Shown here: positions 18,540 through 27,529 of the stretch, piece after piece
Numbering within the stretch: position 1 is the first letter of the stretch
Layout of the letters: each line of letters starts with the position of its first letter
NCBI GenBank assembly: GCA_907163375.1
Contig: CAJQUW010005267.1
Coordinates: forward strand, 186,001-250,000
Reading direction: 5' to 3'
DNA length: 64,000 nucleotides
Source of the DNA: Prostheceraeus crozeri
Taxonomy: Eukaryota; Platyhelminthes; Polycladida; Euryleptidae
Notes under the pieces: generated by a model
The model's database searches: none
What the model saw: the letters and a program-made list of their open reading frames with translations, nothing else
Told to the model about the DNA's origin: nothing
Program-made: the position numbers and the translations under genes

Positions 18540-19437
18540 CGCGACGTCGAAGATGCATTTTTACATAGGACCGTCCGTCTGTCATAGGGATGGGATGACC
18601 GTCATCCGACATGAGTTTGATTTCAATATCTTGCACCTGTTGACTTTTCACAGGGAGATAGGTGACATTCTGGAATTCATGATGAATACTATCTCCATAA
18701 TCTTTCCCCGTGTAGGGAATCACACACATACAGTTTGTTTTCATACCTCCTACATAATGATAGCCTACAATATTACAATACAGGAGAATATTGTAGGTGA
18801 AGGCATTCAAATTCAAAGGGGCAGTCGCTTGCTGTGAGGAAGTGAGTAAGTCTGTTTTAAACCCAAGAATGTCTTTGAGCAAAGGATGGAGTTTCATACT
18901 GCAGTGTGGGGGTACGACCACTGAAACAACATGGACATGAGGCGCCAATGTAGTGATAGAAAAGTGGAAATTGTGTCCATGCTGTCGATTTTGATTCAAA
19001 CACTGCATCAACGTCTTCTCCGAATAAATACCGCGTGGAATGTTGAAGCGTGTAAACATGCCTGGTTCTCCCTGTTTGCCTTGTTTGTCTTGTTTATCTT
19101 GTTTGCCTTGTTCACCCTGTTTGCCTTGCTTGACTTGTTTGCCTTGTTTGCCTTGCTCTCCTCGCGGTGAATCCGTTTTGACAGGAAGGATAGAGGACGT
19201 ATAGACGGTTGAAATCGTCTCAGGATGATCCTTCAATGTCCCCACACTAAAGCTGACATCCACGGGTATTGTCTGAAGGGTATTGATAAAGTTGACGACG
19301 GAGATACCGGCTTCCCATTGATCCCCATGGACTATGGGGATGGAAGGAACCAAGCGATTTTTGAAATGATTGGCTCTATTTTCAGGAAACAAATTGGGCT
19401 GCGCATTACTCAACAAGTGAATCGTTTCCTCATGCAA
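18529..19437 (-). CDS. Penton-like minor capsid protein with collagen-like insert
   Basis: About 302 residues. The N-terminus (LLSNAQPNLFPENRANHF...WEAGISVVNF) and the C-terminus (YCNIVGYHYVGG...IEIKLMSDDGHPIPMTDGRSYVKMHLRR) match the ends of Polinton single-jelly-roll minor capsid proteins. These occupy the fivefold vertices. Between them lies a Gly-X-Y tract at about residues 93-127: twelve triplets, mostly GKQ or GEQ, with Gly in nine. A module beginning RFNIPRGIYSEKTL follows. The gene upstream encodes a much longer paralog with the same two ends. The exact start is uncertain. Confidence 0.8.
   Translation of the reverse strand: MHEETIHLLSNAQPNLFPENRANHFKNRLVPSIPIVHGDQWEAGISVVNFINTLQTIPVDVSFSVGTLKDHPETISTVYTSSILPVKTDSPRGEQGKQGKQVKQGKQGEQGKQDKQDKQGKQGEPGMFTRFNIPRGIYSEKTLMQCLNQNRQHGHNFHFSITTLAPHVHVVSVVVPPHCSMKLHPLLKDILGFKTDLLTSSQQATAPLNLNAFTYNILLYCNIVGYHYVGGMKTNCMCVIPYTGKDYGDSIHHEFQNVTYLPVKSQQVQDIEIKLMSDDGHPIPMTDGRSYVKMHLRRRAIK
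19057..19161 (-). repeat. Gly-X-Y (collagen-like) triplet tract inside the small penton gene
   Basis: A 9-bp-class repeat encodes G-K-Q and G-E-Q triplets. In phage PRD1 and giant viruses such tracts form spike stalks or fibres; by analogy this may be a trimer stalk. Confidence 0.7.
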
Positions 19438-19458
19438 GGTTGAGTGTCACTCTGTCCA

Positions 19459-19470
19459 TAATTACCTAGT
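19459..19470 (-). promoter_or_regulatory. Late-type -30 box of the small penton-like gene
   Basis: ACTAGGTAATTA on -, about 30 bp upstream of the first codons and spanning the stop of the giant paralog. Confidence 0.5.
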
Positions 19471-22400
19471 CTCCTTACGGCGGAGATGGAGTTTGAAATA
19501 GGATCGTCCTTCATGAATCGGAATAAATTCACCATCGTCACCACGCAACTGAATTTCAATCTCATCAATAGCGGATGTAAAAATGGGGTAATAATCAATA
19601 TTGGACACTTCATACGACACCATTTCCCCCAATCGTTGTTTCTCTTCAATGGGATGAATTTTCAAGATTTGTTCACGTTGTCCTCCCACAATACTTTCCG
19701 CCACAATATTACAATAGACGATAATGTTGAAGGAATTGGGAGTTAGGCTGAGCGGAGAGAGTGTTGTCATCTGTGTATTGGGTCCATAATAGGATTGGGG
19801 TAGACCTATACGATAACTCAACGCTTCTCCAAAATCAATAAAGGCATGTTCCGCGGTTTTCACCGTCAAATAATGATCTTTCGAGAGAGAGAGGGATACA
19901 TCCGTCCACATCTGTAAATTCACTTGGAGTTTAGAAAAGAGTCCTTCCAAGGTATAACTCCCTTCGGGAATGCGGACACGATGAAACGAGGTAGAAATGT
20001 CCAGGGTGGGGTTGATGTAACCTTGCCGAATCATGTGGTCATAGATGTGCAACGGTTTCATGGTCTTGCTATAGAGATGAAGAAAAGGGCGAGGTGTGGG
20101 ATGTGTATTCACCATCACCGATTGAATATCTTGTTTTCCCACATCCACTCCCAACACCATACCATCCACTAGATAAAACATGTTTTCTTGCCAGCGTTCC
20201 ATCATGGTCGTCATGAGCTGTTGCATATCCTCACTGAACCATCCAATAAAGGAAGTCAATCTATCTTTACAGACTTTCAGGGTGGATCCTTCTTGATACG
20301 CGACAGCGGGTGAATACAATGTCTTATCAGAGAGTTTATCTCCAAACAAGTAGGATTGTAAACACGTATTGGCCAACAGCTCTTTCGATTCGTAAGCATA
20401 AGGGAAATAGGATTTCTGAAACAAGCGATCCAATTCCTTCCCTTTCCATGGGAAGAGGGTGTCGAGGGTGTGGTTCCATCCTTTGGCATAATCAAAGGTA
20501 TATTCCGGTAAACCATAGATGTGTAATGTCATCCCATGGGTGACATGTTTTGGACGTTGTTGATACCGACGGTAACTTGCAGAACAATGTTCCGGCGTTT
20601 CCGAGTGTATACAGGTTTGTTCATGATAGGTGAACATACCATATTCATGACTATGATTCAACATGTGTTGCCAGAGTTGTGGGGGATTGATTTTCAACCC
20701 ATACCCTTCCGCGATTTTAAAGTGAAGCACGTGAAAGACACCCACTGTTGTATACGTCACCCACACCATATCAGGCAAGGGGATGGCTTGATTGAAAGCT
20801 TGCACAAACGATTGAAGGGTATAATATTTCGTGGGTAAATTGAAGCGTAATGGACTAGGGAGATGAGATAGGGTATGAAAAATCTCAAAAGAGTCGCCAT
20901 GTTTGATGTTGAGAATATTGGGATGCTTCTTATCCTCGGTCTTATACTGTTGTGTCGGTTTTCCGTTTCGAAGCAAGACATGGGTCCCACTCAATGCATA
21001 GGGGACACTCTTCTTTTCAAAGAGAGCGTCCAATTCCATGGTTTGTTTCTGAAGGATAAAGGAGGGAACATGAATCGTGCTGAGGGGGATTTCCAAGATC
21101 CATTCTTCCCACACGTAGGTAGTCACTTCTTCTGTTTTGAATATCTCATAGGCTTTAGAGTGCCGGTCCATCTTGATTTCCATATCGTCCGTGCAATCGA
21201 TGGTCAGTTCATAATGATAGGACATGGATGTAATGGTCCATGTCATGGGGGCAGGGAAGATGGTATTCAAATAGGTTTCCAACGAATAATAACCTGTGGG
21301 GACGATAGAACTCCATGTCTTATCACTCTCTACATTCTTGTAATAAAACGATTCAGGTCTAGACACATAAAATAACAGTTTGTTCTCCTTGATGAATTGA
21401 CAAAGATCCGATGTCAACACAGTCACTTCTGCATTCACCCTATCTCGTTCACGAACGATCTCGTCAAGATTGTCAGTTCCTGCAGTGGGTTTGAATGCTT
21501 TCACCCTCCTTCTTAACGTAGCCAACCGTTCCTGTTTCACTTCAAAATCATGGAGAATAGTCCCATACATCTCCATCAAATCCACCAAACTATGATAGGC
21601 AAATATATTATACGTGTTGTAGATATGATACTTTTCCGTAGATGTGAAGGGAAGGGCATGTTGCCCCGTTTCATGCTGCATATCCGCACCACTGGCCAAT
21701 ACATTTTCTTTCCCATCTTTAGGATGGGAATGAACTAAATGATGAATGATGGGCCGTTTTGTACCTTGTTCCTTTTGAATCGATTGTCGAACATTTTTCA
21801 ATAAGACAGTATCAAACAATCGCTTCTTGGCTCCAAATCGTTTAGAGACTAAAACACCTTCCATCTTGTGTTGACGTAGAATGCGCATCATGTTGCGGTA
21901 CTTTGCATTCAGTGTGTTGATATAGGTAGGCAAGAAACGGGAGGTGACTAAATCAGGAGCATCAGCTATATGAAGGGTAGGATCGATCTTGTGTAACTGT
22001 GTATCAATCTTGTCATACAATTGATCAATACGGTTTCTGAACCATGATACATGTTTTTTCTTGGGATGTGGATACTTCGTTTCACGTTCTTTTGGGGTGA
22101 GTGGATTGAGAAACTCCACTGGGAAAATAAATTGATTTTTCATGGTGCGTGTTGGTAAAGCAATCCATTTTTTAGAGGCCAAATGTTGCATTCGGAAAAA
22201 GGTGTGTTGATACATTTTCACGGCTTTCATCAACGCTCTCAGTTTAGGAAGAAGGATGCGAAGATTATGAAACAGACCTATATGCCCTCTGGGAATAGGA
22301 GGAGCCTTTGCATTGCGTTTGAGAGAGCTCACAAAGGTATCGGTCCTCATCCACACAGCACGTGTCGTATCATCACTCAGGGGTTGTATATCCTGATAAG

Positions 22401-23307
22401 TCACTGGGGGAGCCATGGTAACAGTGGCTATTTTCTGCAATTCGGAGAGGATCCCATAATCCATCGCAGACAATGTATAACTGGAAGCATGCTTTACATG
22501 AAAGGACAATCTGTTGGATGAATGAAACACTAACTTCCCCACACCAAACCATTCTAATTGTTTGAATAAATTCAGCACTGAGATTTCATTTCCCAACATC
22601 CTTTCAATCCCATGTTTGGCAAAATGACAGCGGTGTAAGGGAATCACACTGAACCAATAGTCATGAGCGGGATATTTCTTTACGTCACATTCCTTTCGAT
22701 GAATGGAGAGTCGTGTATGGATCCGAACGACATCCGTCAACGATAAATGATAGACACATTTGTCCAATAAGAGTGAGGCCGCCAAATGAGGGGAAAACAC
22801 AAGGACGTAATGAAAGGCGGAGAATTCCTTGATTTGAAACAGGGAAAATGGGACAATGTCAATCACATAGACATCTGCTTCCTCTATGCCATTGCCTCCA
22901 TAATACAAGTAGGATGGATGTGTCGTGACAGTCATCATGTTGGAAATGGTGCGGCGTGTATATAATTCCAACGCTGTGATCATGGGGACTCGTTTCACTT
23001 CCTCATCGGATTCAAAAATGGTGTGACGACGGACCACATTGGTCCCTTCCATCGTATAATAAGGCAAATAGGCCTTCAAATCTTTCGTATCCACCATTTT
23101 CCCCACGGTAATATAACAATCTTCGGGAATCGTATCCACATTATTCACATACCCAAACTCTTTCAAGCCTACTTCCCATGTTTCTCCTTTAGGAATAAAA
23201 AGTGGATTTTCCAGTCGTGTAAAGAAATGATTGGCTTTATTGTCATACAAATGGGGTTGAGTATTACTCAACAAGTACACATGTTGTTCCTCATGCAGTT
23301 CCTGCAT
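19462..23307 (-). CDS. Giant penton-like protein (1,281 residues)
   Basis: It has the same ends as the small penton-like protein: N-terminal LLSNTQPHLYDNKANHFFTRL...WEVGLKEFGYVNN and C-terminal VYCNIVAESIVGG...IEIQLRGDDGEFIPIHEGRSYFKLHLRR. Between them lie about 1,000 extra residues. Inside, a module of the form 'PxGYYxLExxxxxx...W' recurs at least three times, at VPTGYYSLETYL, LPTKYYTLQSFV and IPEGSYTLEGLF. It corresponds to the single NIPRGIYSEKTL module of the small protein. The gene thus seems built by internal repeat growth. It is probably a vertex spike or host-contact protein. No known adhesion domain was recognised. Confidence 0.72.
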   Translation of the reverse strand: MQELHEEQHVYLLSNTQPHLYDNKANHFFTRLENPLFIPKGETWEVGLKEFGYVNNVDTIPEDCYITVGKMVDTKDLKAYLPYYTMEGTNVVRRHTIFESDEEVKRVPMITALELYTRRTISNMMTVTTHPSYLYYGGNGIEEADVYVIDIVPFSLFQIKEFSAFHYVLVFSPHLAASLLLDKCVYHLSLTDVVRIHTRLSIHRKECDVKKYPAHDYWFSVIPLHRCHFAKHGIERMLGNEISVLNLFKQLEWFGVGKLVFHSSNRLSFHVKHASSYTLSAMDYGILSELQKIATVTMAPPVTYQDIQPLSDDTTRAVWMRTDTFVSSLKRNAKAPPIPRGHIGLFHNLRILLPKLRALMKAVKMYQHTFFRMQHLASKKWIALPTRTMKNQFIFPVEFLNPLTPKERETKYPHPKKKHVSWFRNRIDQLYDKIDTQLHKIDPTLHIADAPDLVTSRFLPTYINTLNAKYRNMMRILRQHKMEGVLVSKRFGAKKRLFDTVLLKNVRQSIQKEQGTKRPIIHHLVHSHPKDGKENVLASGADMQHETGQHALPFTSTEKYHIYNTYNIFAYHSLVDLMEMYGTILHDFEVKQERLATLRRRVKAFKPTAGTDNLDEIVRERDRVNAEVTVLTSDLCQFIKENKLLFYVSRPESFYYKNVESDKTWSSIVPTGYYSLETYLNTIFPAPMTWTITSMSYHYELTIDCTDDMEIKMDRHSKAYEIFKTEEVTTYVWEEWILEIPLSTIHVPSFILQKQTMELDALFEKKSVPYALSGTHVLLRNGKPTQQYKTEDKKHPNILNIKHGDSFEIFHTLSHLPSPLRFNLPTKYYTLQSFVQAFNQAIPLPDMVWVTYTTVGVFHVLHFKIAEGYGLKINPPQLWQHMLNHSHEYGMFTYHEQTCIHSETPEHCSASYRRYQQRPKHVTHGMTLHIYGLPEYTFDYAKGWNHTLDTLFPWKGKELDRLFQKSYFPYAYESKELLANTCLQSYLFGDKLSDKTLYSPAVAYQEGSTLKVCKDRLTSFIGWFSEDMQQLMTTMMERWQENMFYLVDGMVLGVDVGKQDIQSVMVNTHPTPRPFLHLYSKTMKPLHIYDHMIRQGYINPTLDISTSFHRVRIPEGSYTLEGLFSKLQVNLQMWTDVSLSLSKDHYLTVKTAEHAFIDFGEALSYRIGLPQSYYGPNTQMTTLSPLSLTPNSFNIIVYCNIVAESIVGGQREQILKIHPIEEKQRLGEMVSYEVSNIDYYPIFTSAIDEIEIQLRGDDGEFIPIHEGRSYFKLHLRRKETR

Positions 23308-23316
23308 GATTACAAA

Positions 23317-24405
23317 TCAATAGCGGCGTACATTACCTAGAGGTTCTAAGTCTGTCACCCATGAGTTCATCGAGGCCGGATATCCTTGCCAGTGCACAAA
23401 ATATTCTGGTCGTCCATTCCGACGTCGGGTCTTGAGCACTTTGTCCACTTGATAGACTTCTTCCTCCCGATGAATCACTTGTAATTCCTGAGCATAAAAG
23501 GATCCTTTGATCTCTTCTCCACTCAAGTCTTTGATCTTGTACATTTTGGTACCATGAGGGTTCTTGAGAATGTTGGAGACAATGAACTCTTCCGTCGACC
23601 AATTCGCTTCATACCCTCGTCCAAACGTTCCTTTATCACGTGAAATACGTACCCGTGCTCCCACAGGGATAGACTTTCTGGGGACTGCAACCTTTTTATA
23701 GTTTTGTCGGAGACGTTTCGCATTGTTTCGTTTCACTTCCTCGGTATTGGAGGCATTCACATCCATCGGGGTGAAACCTGTGGATGAATGGGTGCTGTGA
23801 TTGTATGCATACATGACATCTGCGATATAATCCACCCAATTCTTGTCATTGGTGGCTGTAAAGATACGTTCCAATTTATTCTTGACAGTCCGGTTCAAGC
23901 GTTCGACATGAGCACATTTATAGGGACTGTAGATGGAAAACAATTCAATAGCGTGCTTGTCCAAGACGTCTTTTACCGGTCGGTTATAAAATTCACGACC
24001 TTGATCCGTTTGCAGTCGTTGCGGGGTGGGAATGGTTGCGAAAATGGCTTCTAAAACCCCCGACACTTCTTTGGCACTCTTGGTCTTGAGAGGGAATGCC
24101 CAGGCTTTGCGTGTAAAGATGTCCATGACCATGAGAATATACTTGTAGCCACGATTATGCTGTGCATACTTTTGATAATCGACAATATCCGCTTGAAATT
24201 GAATTTGCGGACCGCGTACACGATACGGGTGCAAGGGTTTAATACGATGCAATCGAGATTTGTGAAGGGTGTAGGTCGGTTGACGCATTAACCATTGTTT
24301 GACTTTTGTTTTTGAATAATGTGAAGCAGCAGCAAGTGCATTGACGCTTCCGTAGCCAGCGGGATGTTTGGGATTGTAATAAATCTTGTGCAACACCTCC
24401 TCCAT
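23317..24405 (-). CDS. int: Polinton integrase (DDE) with C-terminal chromodomain
   Basis: I chose the ATG at 24405 (MEEVLHKIYYNPKHPAG), which matches the family N-terminus and gives 362 residues. The frame stays open upstream. The catalytic acids are in IQFQADIVDY, LQTDQGREF and CAHVERLNR. After an SH3-like segment, the C-terminus has a chromodomain: YQVDKVLKTRRR..PEYFVHWQGYPASMNSWV. The integrase joins element ends to target DNA and leaves a 6-bp duplication, as seen at TGCGCA. The chromodomain probably directs insertion to particular chromatin, as in chromoviruses. It lies directly downstream of the ATPase. Confidence 0.93.
   Translation of the reverse strand: MEEVLHKIYYNPKHPAGYGSVNALAAASHYSKTKVKQWLMRQPTYTLHKSRLHRIKPLHPYRVRGPQIQFQADIVDYQKYAQHNRGYKYILMVMDIFTRKAWAFPLKTKSAKEVSGVLEAIFATIPTPQRLQTDQGREFYNRPVKDVLDKHAIELFSIYSPYKCAHVERLNRTVKNKLERIFTATNDKNWVDYIADVMYAYNHSTHSSTGFTPMDVNASNTEEVKRNNAKRLRQNYKKVAVPRKSIPVGARVRISRDKGTFGRGYEANWSTEEFIVSNILKNPHGTKMYKIKDLSGEEIKGSFYAQELQVIHREEEVYQVDKVLKTRRRNGRPEYFVHWQGYPASMNSWVTDLEPLGNVRRY
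23331..23342 (-). promoter_or_regulatory. Late-type -30 box of the giant penton-like gene
   Basis: CTCTAGGTAATG on -, about 29 bp from the ATG at 23307 and within the last codons of the integrase. Confidence 0.5.
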
Positions 24406-24591
24406 CGACACAATCTGCTTGGTATTGACGTGGGGGTTGAAGATAGGCGGTATTCCCGTTGGAACAACAATTAAAGCTCGCCGTGATGGTGTACTGTGTC
24501 TCTGCGCTGTCGTCTGCGTTGCCTTGGCCGCAACAACGTCCAAAGATACGCGATAAGAATGAGGAGGCAATTGGCGCGGCTGCCGTTGCCA

Positions 24592-25830
24592 TTACCTGAA
24601 TGGTGAGCCATAGGATCCCAATTCAAGAACTCCTTTTTTACTTAAACGAGTATTGATGGATGATTTCAAGGGAGAACGCTTCGTCTTGGGAGAGGTGACA
24701 ACCGAAGGTTTGACGACTTTCCCTTTCGATCGCTTGAGGACGGGTGGATCTGCGACGTGCGTGAGCGGAGGTTTTGCGGCGTGCGTGAGCGGAGGTTTTG
24801 TGGTGTGCGTGAGCGGAGGTTTTGTGGTGTGCGTGAGCGGAGGTTTTGCGGTGTGCGTGAGCAGAGGTTTTTCCATTCGCTTCCCATGATCATTGTCCAA
24901 ATTGAAAAATTGGCGACGAAATTTATCGAACAAATACAACCGGGCGTTCCATGCAGCGATATCATTGGCGGAAGGACGGTGACGCACAATATCTCGTGCA
25001 ATACGGTCAAGATGGGCTTGCTGAGGAGTCATCATCATGGTTCTCACCCTCTGATCTTCCGCTTGACGTTGCAACATGGTCGACATCAGTTGGGTACTGT
25101 CACCACCACCGCCCATTTGCTGTCCGCCACCGGTGTGTTCATTCATGTCAGATTTGGGAACCACCACTAATTCACTAAAGTCCATTTTCGTTTTATTGGG
25201 TCTTTTGCTTAACTTAAACACAATCATCGGTGGATTAAATAAGTTGGTGCGAAATCGGTACTCAAACGGACAATTTGTAGTGAAATCAATAAAGAGGTAG
25301 GCATAATTCCCATACTTTTGAACCAATGTCGTTAAAATATCATGCACGACGCTCATATTGCCTTTCGGGAGCATTTTCCCCATGAATTGAGCCAATTGTT
25401 GTTGATTTCTCGGATTATTGAACGCGACCAAATAATGGACATTGCCATTACGCATACGTTGTTCTTTATCACCATACAAATACTGTGTGATTTGCACTGC
25501 GAAAAACCGTTTATGATGAGATCCTCTTAAAAATAAGCCCGTCACAGTTTCATTGTTTTGAGATTCCTGTTGTAAATCATCGAGAACAATTAAATCATTT
25601 TCTTGCAATTGATCAAAATCATCTTGGGTAGGGACACCCATTTTCAAGATCACCTCTTGTAACTCTTTATGAAATGGACTTTCTATCCCATAATACCACC
25701 AGACTTTACGAATGGGCTTTTTAAATAAAGTATGACGGTTCTTGATCATATTCGCCACAAACGTGGACTTTCCCGATTTACTAGGACCCGAGACAATCAT
25801 GGATGAGTCATTCTCTAAACGGAAATCCAT
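24592..25830 (-). CDS. DNA-packaging ATPase (FtsK/HerA, A32-like) with long C-terminal extension
   Basis: 412 residues. Walker A is GPSKSGKST (15-23) and Walker B is LIVLDDL (80-86); a sensor-like AVQITQYLYG follows. This part, about 220 residues, equals the usual packaging ATPase that pumps DNA into the capsid. Beyond it is an extra region of about 190 residues. It has a Gly-rich linker, a helical segment (QAHLDRIARDIV...LFDKFRRQFF) and six copies of an octapeptide PPLTHTTK at about 321-370, then a basic tail. The extension is not part of the family core and may be a fused virion or DNA-binding piece. Confidence 0.9.
   Translation of the reverse strand: MDFRLENDSSMIVSGPSKSGKSTFVANMIKNRHTLFKKPIRKVWWYYGIESPFHKELQEVILKMGVPTQDDFDQLQENDLIVLDDLQQESQNNETVTGLFLRGSHHKRFFAVQITQYLYGDKEQRMRNGNVHYLVAFNNPRNQQQLAQFMGKMLPKGNMSVVHDILTTLVQKYGNYAYLFIDFTTNCPFEYRFRTNLFNPPMIVFKLSKRPNKTKMDFSELVVVPKSDMNEHTGGGQQMGGGGDSTQLMSTMLQRQAEDQRVRTMMMTPQQAHLDRIARDIVRHRPSANDIAAWNARLYLFDKFRRQFFNLDNDHGKRMEKPLLTHTAKPPLTHTTKPPLTHTTKPPLTHAAKPPLTHVADPPVLKRSKGKVVKPSVVTSPKTKRSPLKSSINTRLSKKGVLELGSYGSPFR
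24721..24870 (-). repeat. 24-bp tandem repeat coding the PLTHT octapeptides
   Basis: Six units of 24 bp in the 3' part of the ATPase gene. Because the period is a multiple of three, other frames are open too and give false ORFs on both strands. Confidence 0.85.
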
Positions 25831-25880
25831 CTTGTCAAATCATAAAAGTCAGACATATATTCCATGCATCATGTATTAAA

Positions 25881-25892
25881 CATAACTTAAAA
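25881..25892 (-). promoter_or_regulatory. Late-type box of the packaging ATPase gene
   Basis: TTTTAAGTTATG on -, about 56 bp from the ATG at 25830. The spacing is longer than for the other genes, but the word is the same. Confidence 0.4.
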
Positions 25893-27419
25893 TTGTTTCC
25901 AAAACATAGAATCATTTCCAGAATAAAGAAGAGGTGGAATAAAACGTCCACGTGTACATGTCTTAAAGAGTGAGTTTTCAAGAGCAGTCACCATTTCACT
26001 CATCAATGTCCTTTCCATGTCATGGGTAAGAGGATTCATATTGTACCGTGCAAATGCTTCCTTCAACATGTTGGGAAAGGCGCGACGATGGATTTCGTAG
26101 GCACTACGCACAATGAAATAATGTTCAATATAGTTCAACACAGACCACTTCTCATTGACACACTGTCCTGCTTTGTACCATGAGGATGACACATACCACT
26201 GACTCTCCTGTTTGTGTTCCACCATATCCTTGAACATTTCGAGGAATCGATTGATCCATTTCTCGGCTTGTATTTGATCACCGTCAAAGATATGCAGCGC
26301 GTGTGACTCTTCCCGGATGCGAATGTACACACCGAGTGCTTGCGCCTTGGCATAATCCGTCCGCATCGTCCTCCAATCCTCCTCTTCCGTGGGTTGAGCA
26401 CTCCACCTCTGAGAAAGCATGTTTGTCATCTCATCCTCCTTTTGTTTCATAAGTGCAATACTGTCCTCTAATTGGGAGAGATGATCGAGATCATCATTTA
26501 TAAAGTGTTTGAGTTCCTCCCAATCAATATCCTGTTTAGATTGCACCATATGTATCAGATCAAATAAACCACTGGAGGGAATGTGTGCCTTCTTTATATC
26601 GAGTGTCAGCTTTGTCTTCTTCTTCTTCTTCTTTTCCTCCACCACTGTGCTCTGACCTTCCTCCACCTGTTTGATACGGACTTGGATTTGATCCACAGTA
26701 AAACACAGTTTCAGAGTCTTTGTCTGTGGATTATAGTATATGCCTGTGGCGCGGAAGATGGTATTTGCTTGAAGGAAGGTATTCGCCTTGAGATTGGCAA
26801 GAAGATGTCCAATAGTGGCCAAACTAACCTTCTTGTTCTTTCCATTCTCCTTCATCAGGAAGATGGGCGTGTCCTGCTTCAGCTTCATAAAGACACTGTC
26901 GTAGGCCGATTTCTTGTGTACATAACCGAGACAGGAGATAAAGTTGTAGGCAGATTCGGGTTGGACTTGTTTGTAGAGGGATTGTATCGCATCTTCCAAC
27001 GTCTCCAGATCGCGTGAGACGGCTTGAGAAATGGTGAAGAGGGAGGTGAGTTGATCGGAACCGTACCCACTGTTATTGTACGTTTGTGCACGCCATCCAT
27101 AAAATCCCGTGGCAAACACGAGTTTTGAAATGTCTCGTCGTGATTGCCAATCCATCGCATCCATTGTCACATTCTCTCCGCGAATGGGATAATATCCAGT
27201 GTTATTCCATTTCTTGCCCAATACCAGACGTGTGATGGGCAGAGGCTCCAACTGTGGTTGTGCCTTGGTAAGATAGTTCTTCTCGGCTTTCCCATTCGTA
27301 TGGAAATAGGGCTCCGTCGCTTCAACAAAGACTGGCTTCGATGTCGGTGTATCTGACGAATACGTGACTTTCACCTTCTTCGCGAGAGGAGCTTCCAACG
27401 TGTTCGTACGTTTACCCAT
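25887..27419 (-). CDS. Unrecognised 510-residue protein under a TIR-like promoter
   Basis: I do not recognise it. The N-terminus is basic with a KKVKV nuclear-signal-like word. A Lys run (KKKKKKTK) lies near residue 265, followed by a likely coiled coil (about 310-345) and a Trp-rich C-terminal half. No signal peptide or membrane segment is seen. Its promoter has a TATA box and a GTGCTC-CCAAT module otherwise found only in the two TIRs, so it is probably expressed with the replication genes. That context would suit a replication or terminal-protein role, but nothing in the sequence proves it. Confidence 0.6.
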   Translation of the reverse strand: MGKRTNTLEAPLAKKVKVTYSSDTPTSKPVFVEATEPYFHTNGKAEKNYLTKAQPQLEPLPITRLVLGKKWNNTGYYPIRGENVTMDAMDWQSRRDISKLVFATGFYGWRAQTYNNSGYGSDQLTSLFTISQAVSRDLETLEDAIQSLYKQVQPESAYNFISCLGYVHKKSAYDSVFMKLKQDTPIFLMKENGKNKKVSLATIGHLLANLKANTFLQANTIFRATGIYYNPQTKTLKLCFTVDQIQVRIKQVEEGQSTVVEEKKKKKKTKLTLDIKKAHIPSSGLFDLIHMVQSKQDIDWEELKHFINDDLDHLSQLEDSIALMKQKEDEMTNMLSQRWSAQPTEEEDWRTMRTDYAKAQALGVYIRIREESHALHIFDGDQIQAEKWINRFLEMFKDMVEHKQESQWYVSSSWYKAGQCVNEKWSVLNYIEHYFIVRSAYEIHRRAFPNMLKEAFARYNMNPLTHDMERTLMSEMVTALENSLFKTCTRGRFIPPLLYSGNDSMFWKQF

Positions 27420-27449
27420 GACTGAATGAAAATGACTGAAATGGCTCAG

Positions 27450-27457
27450 TTTATATA
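27450..27457 (-). promoter_or_regulatory. TATA box of the 510-residue orphan
   Basis: TATATAAA on -, about 34 bp upstream of the ATG at 27419. Confidence 0.75.
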
Positions 27458-27508
27458 GAGTTGAGCGTGGGAAAATTTCTTCTCATTGGTTGACGCCCAC
27501 GCCTACAA

Positions 27509-27526
27509 GTGCTCTGATTGGTGCTC
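27509..27526 (+). promoter_or_regulatory. TIR-like GTGCTC-CCAAT box upstream of the 27419 gene
   Basis: GTGCTCTGATTGGTGCTC sits about 55 bp beyond the TATA box of the 510-residue orphan gene, next to a GCCCACGCC word also found in the TIRs. It is the only full internal copy I see; partial copies lie at 31067-31140. Confidence 0.6.
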
Positions 27527-27529
27527 CGT

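Noticed and set aside
24239-24592. 117-residue ORF starting on the ATPase stop codon
   Set aside because: It overlaps the integrase gene in another frame and has no domain; the integrase frame is clearly the coding one past 24405.
24653-25178. Several ORFs over the ATPase repeat on both strands
   Set aside because: The 24-bp repeat opens all frames in step; only the - strand ATPase frame fits a family.
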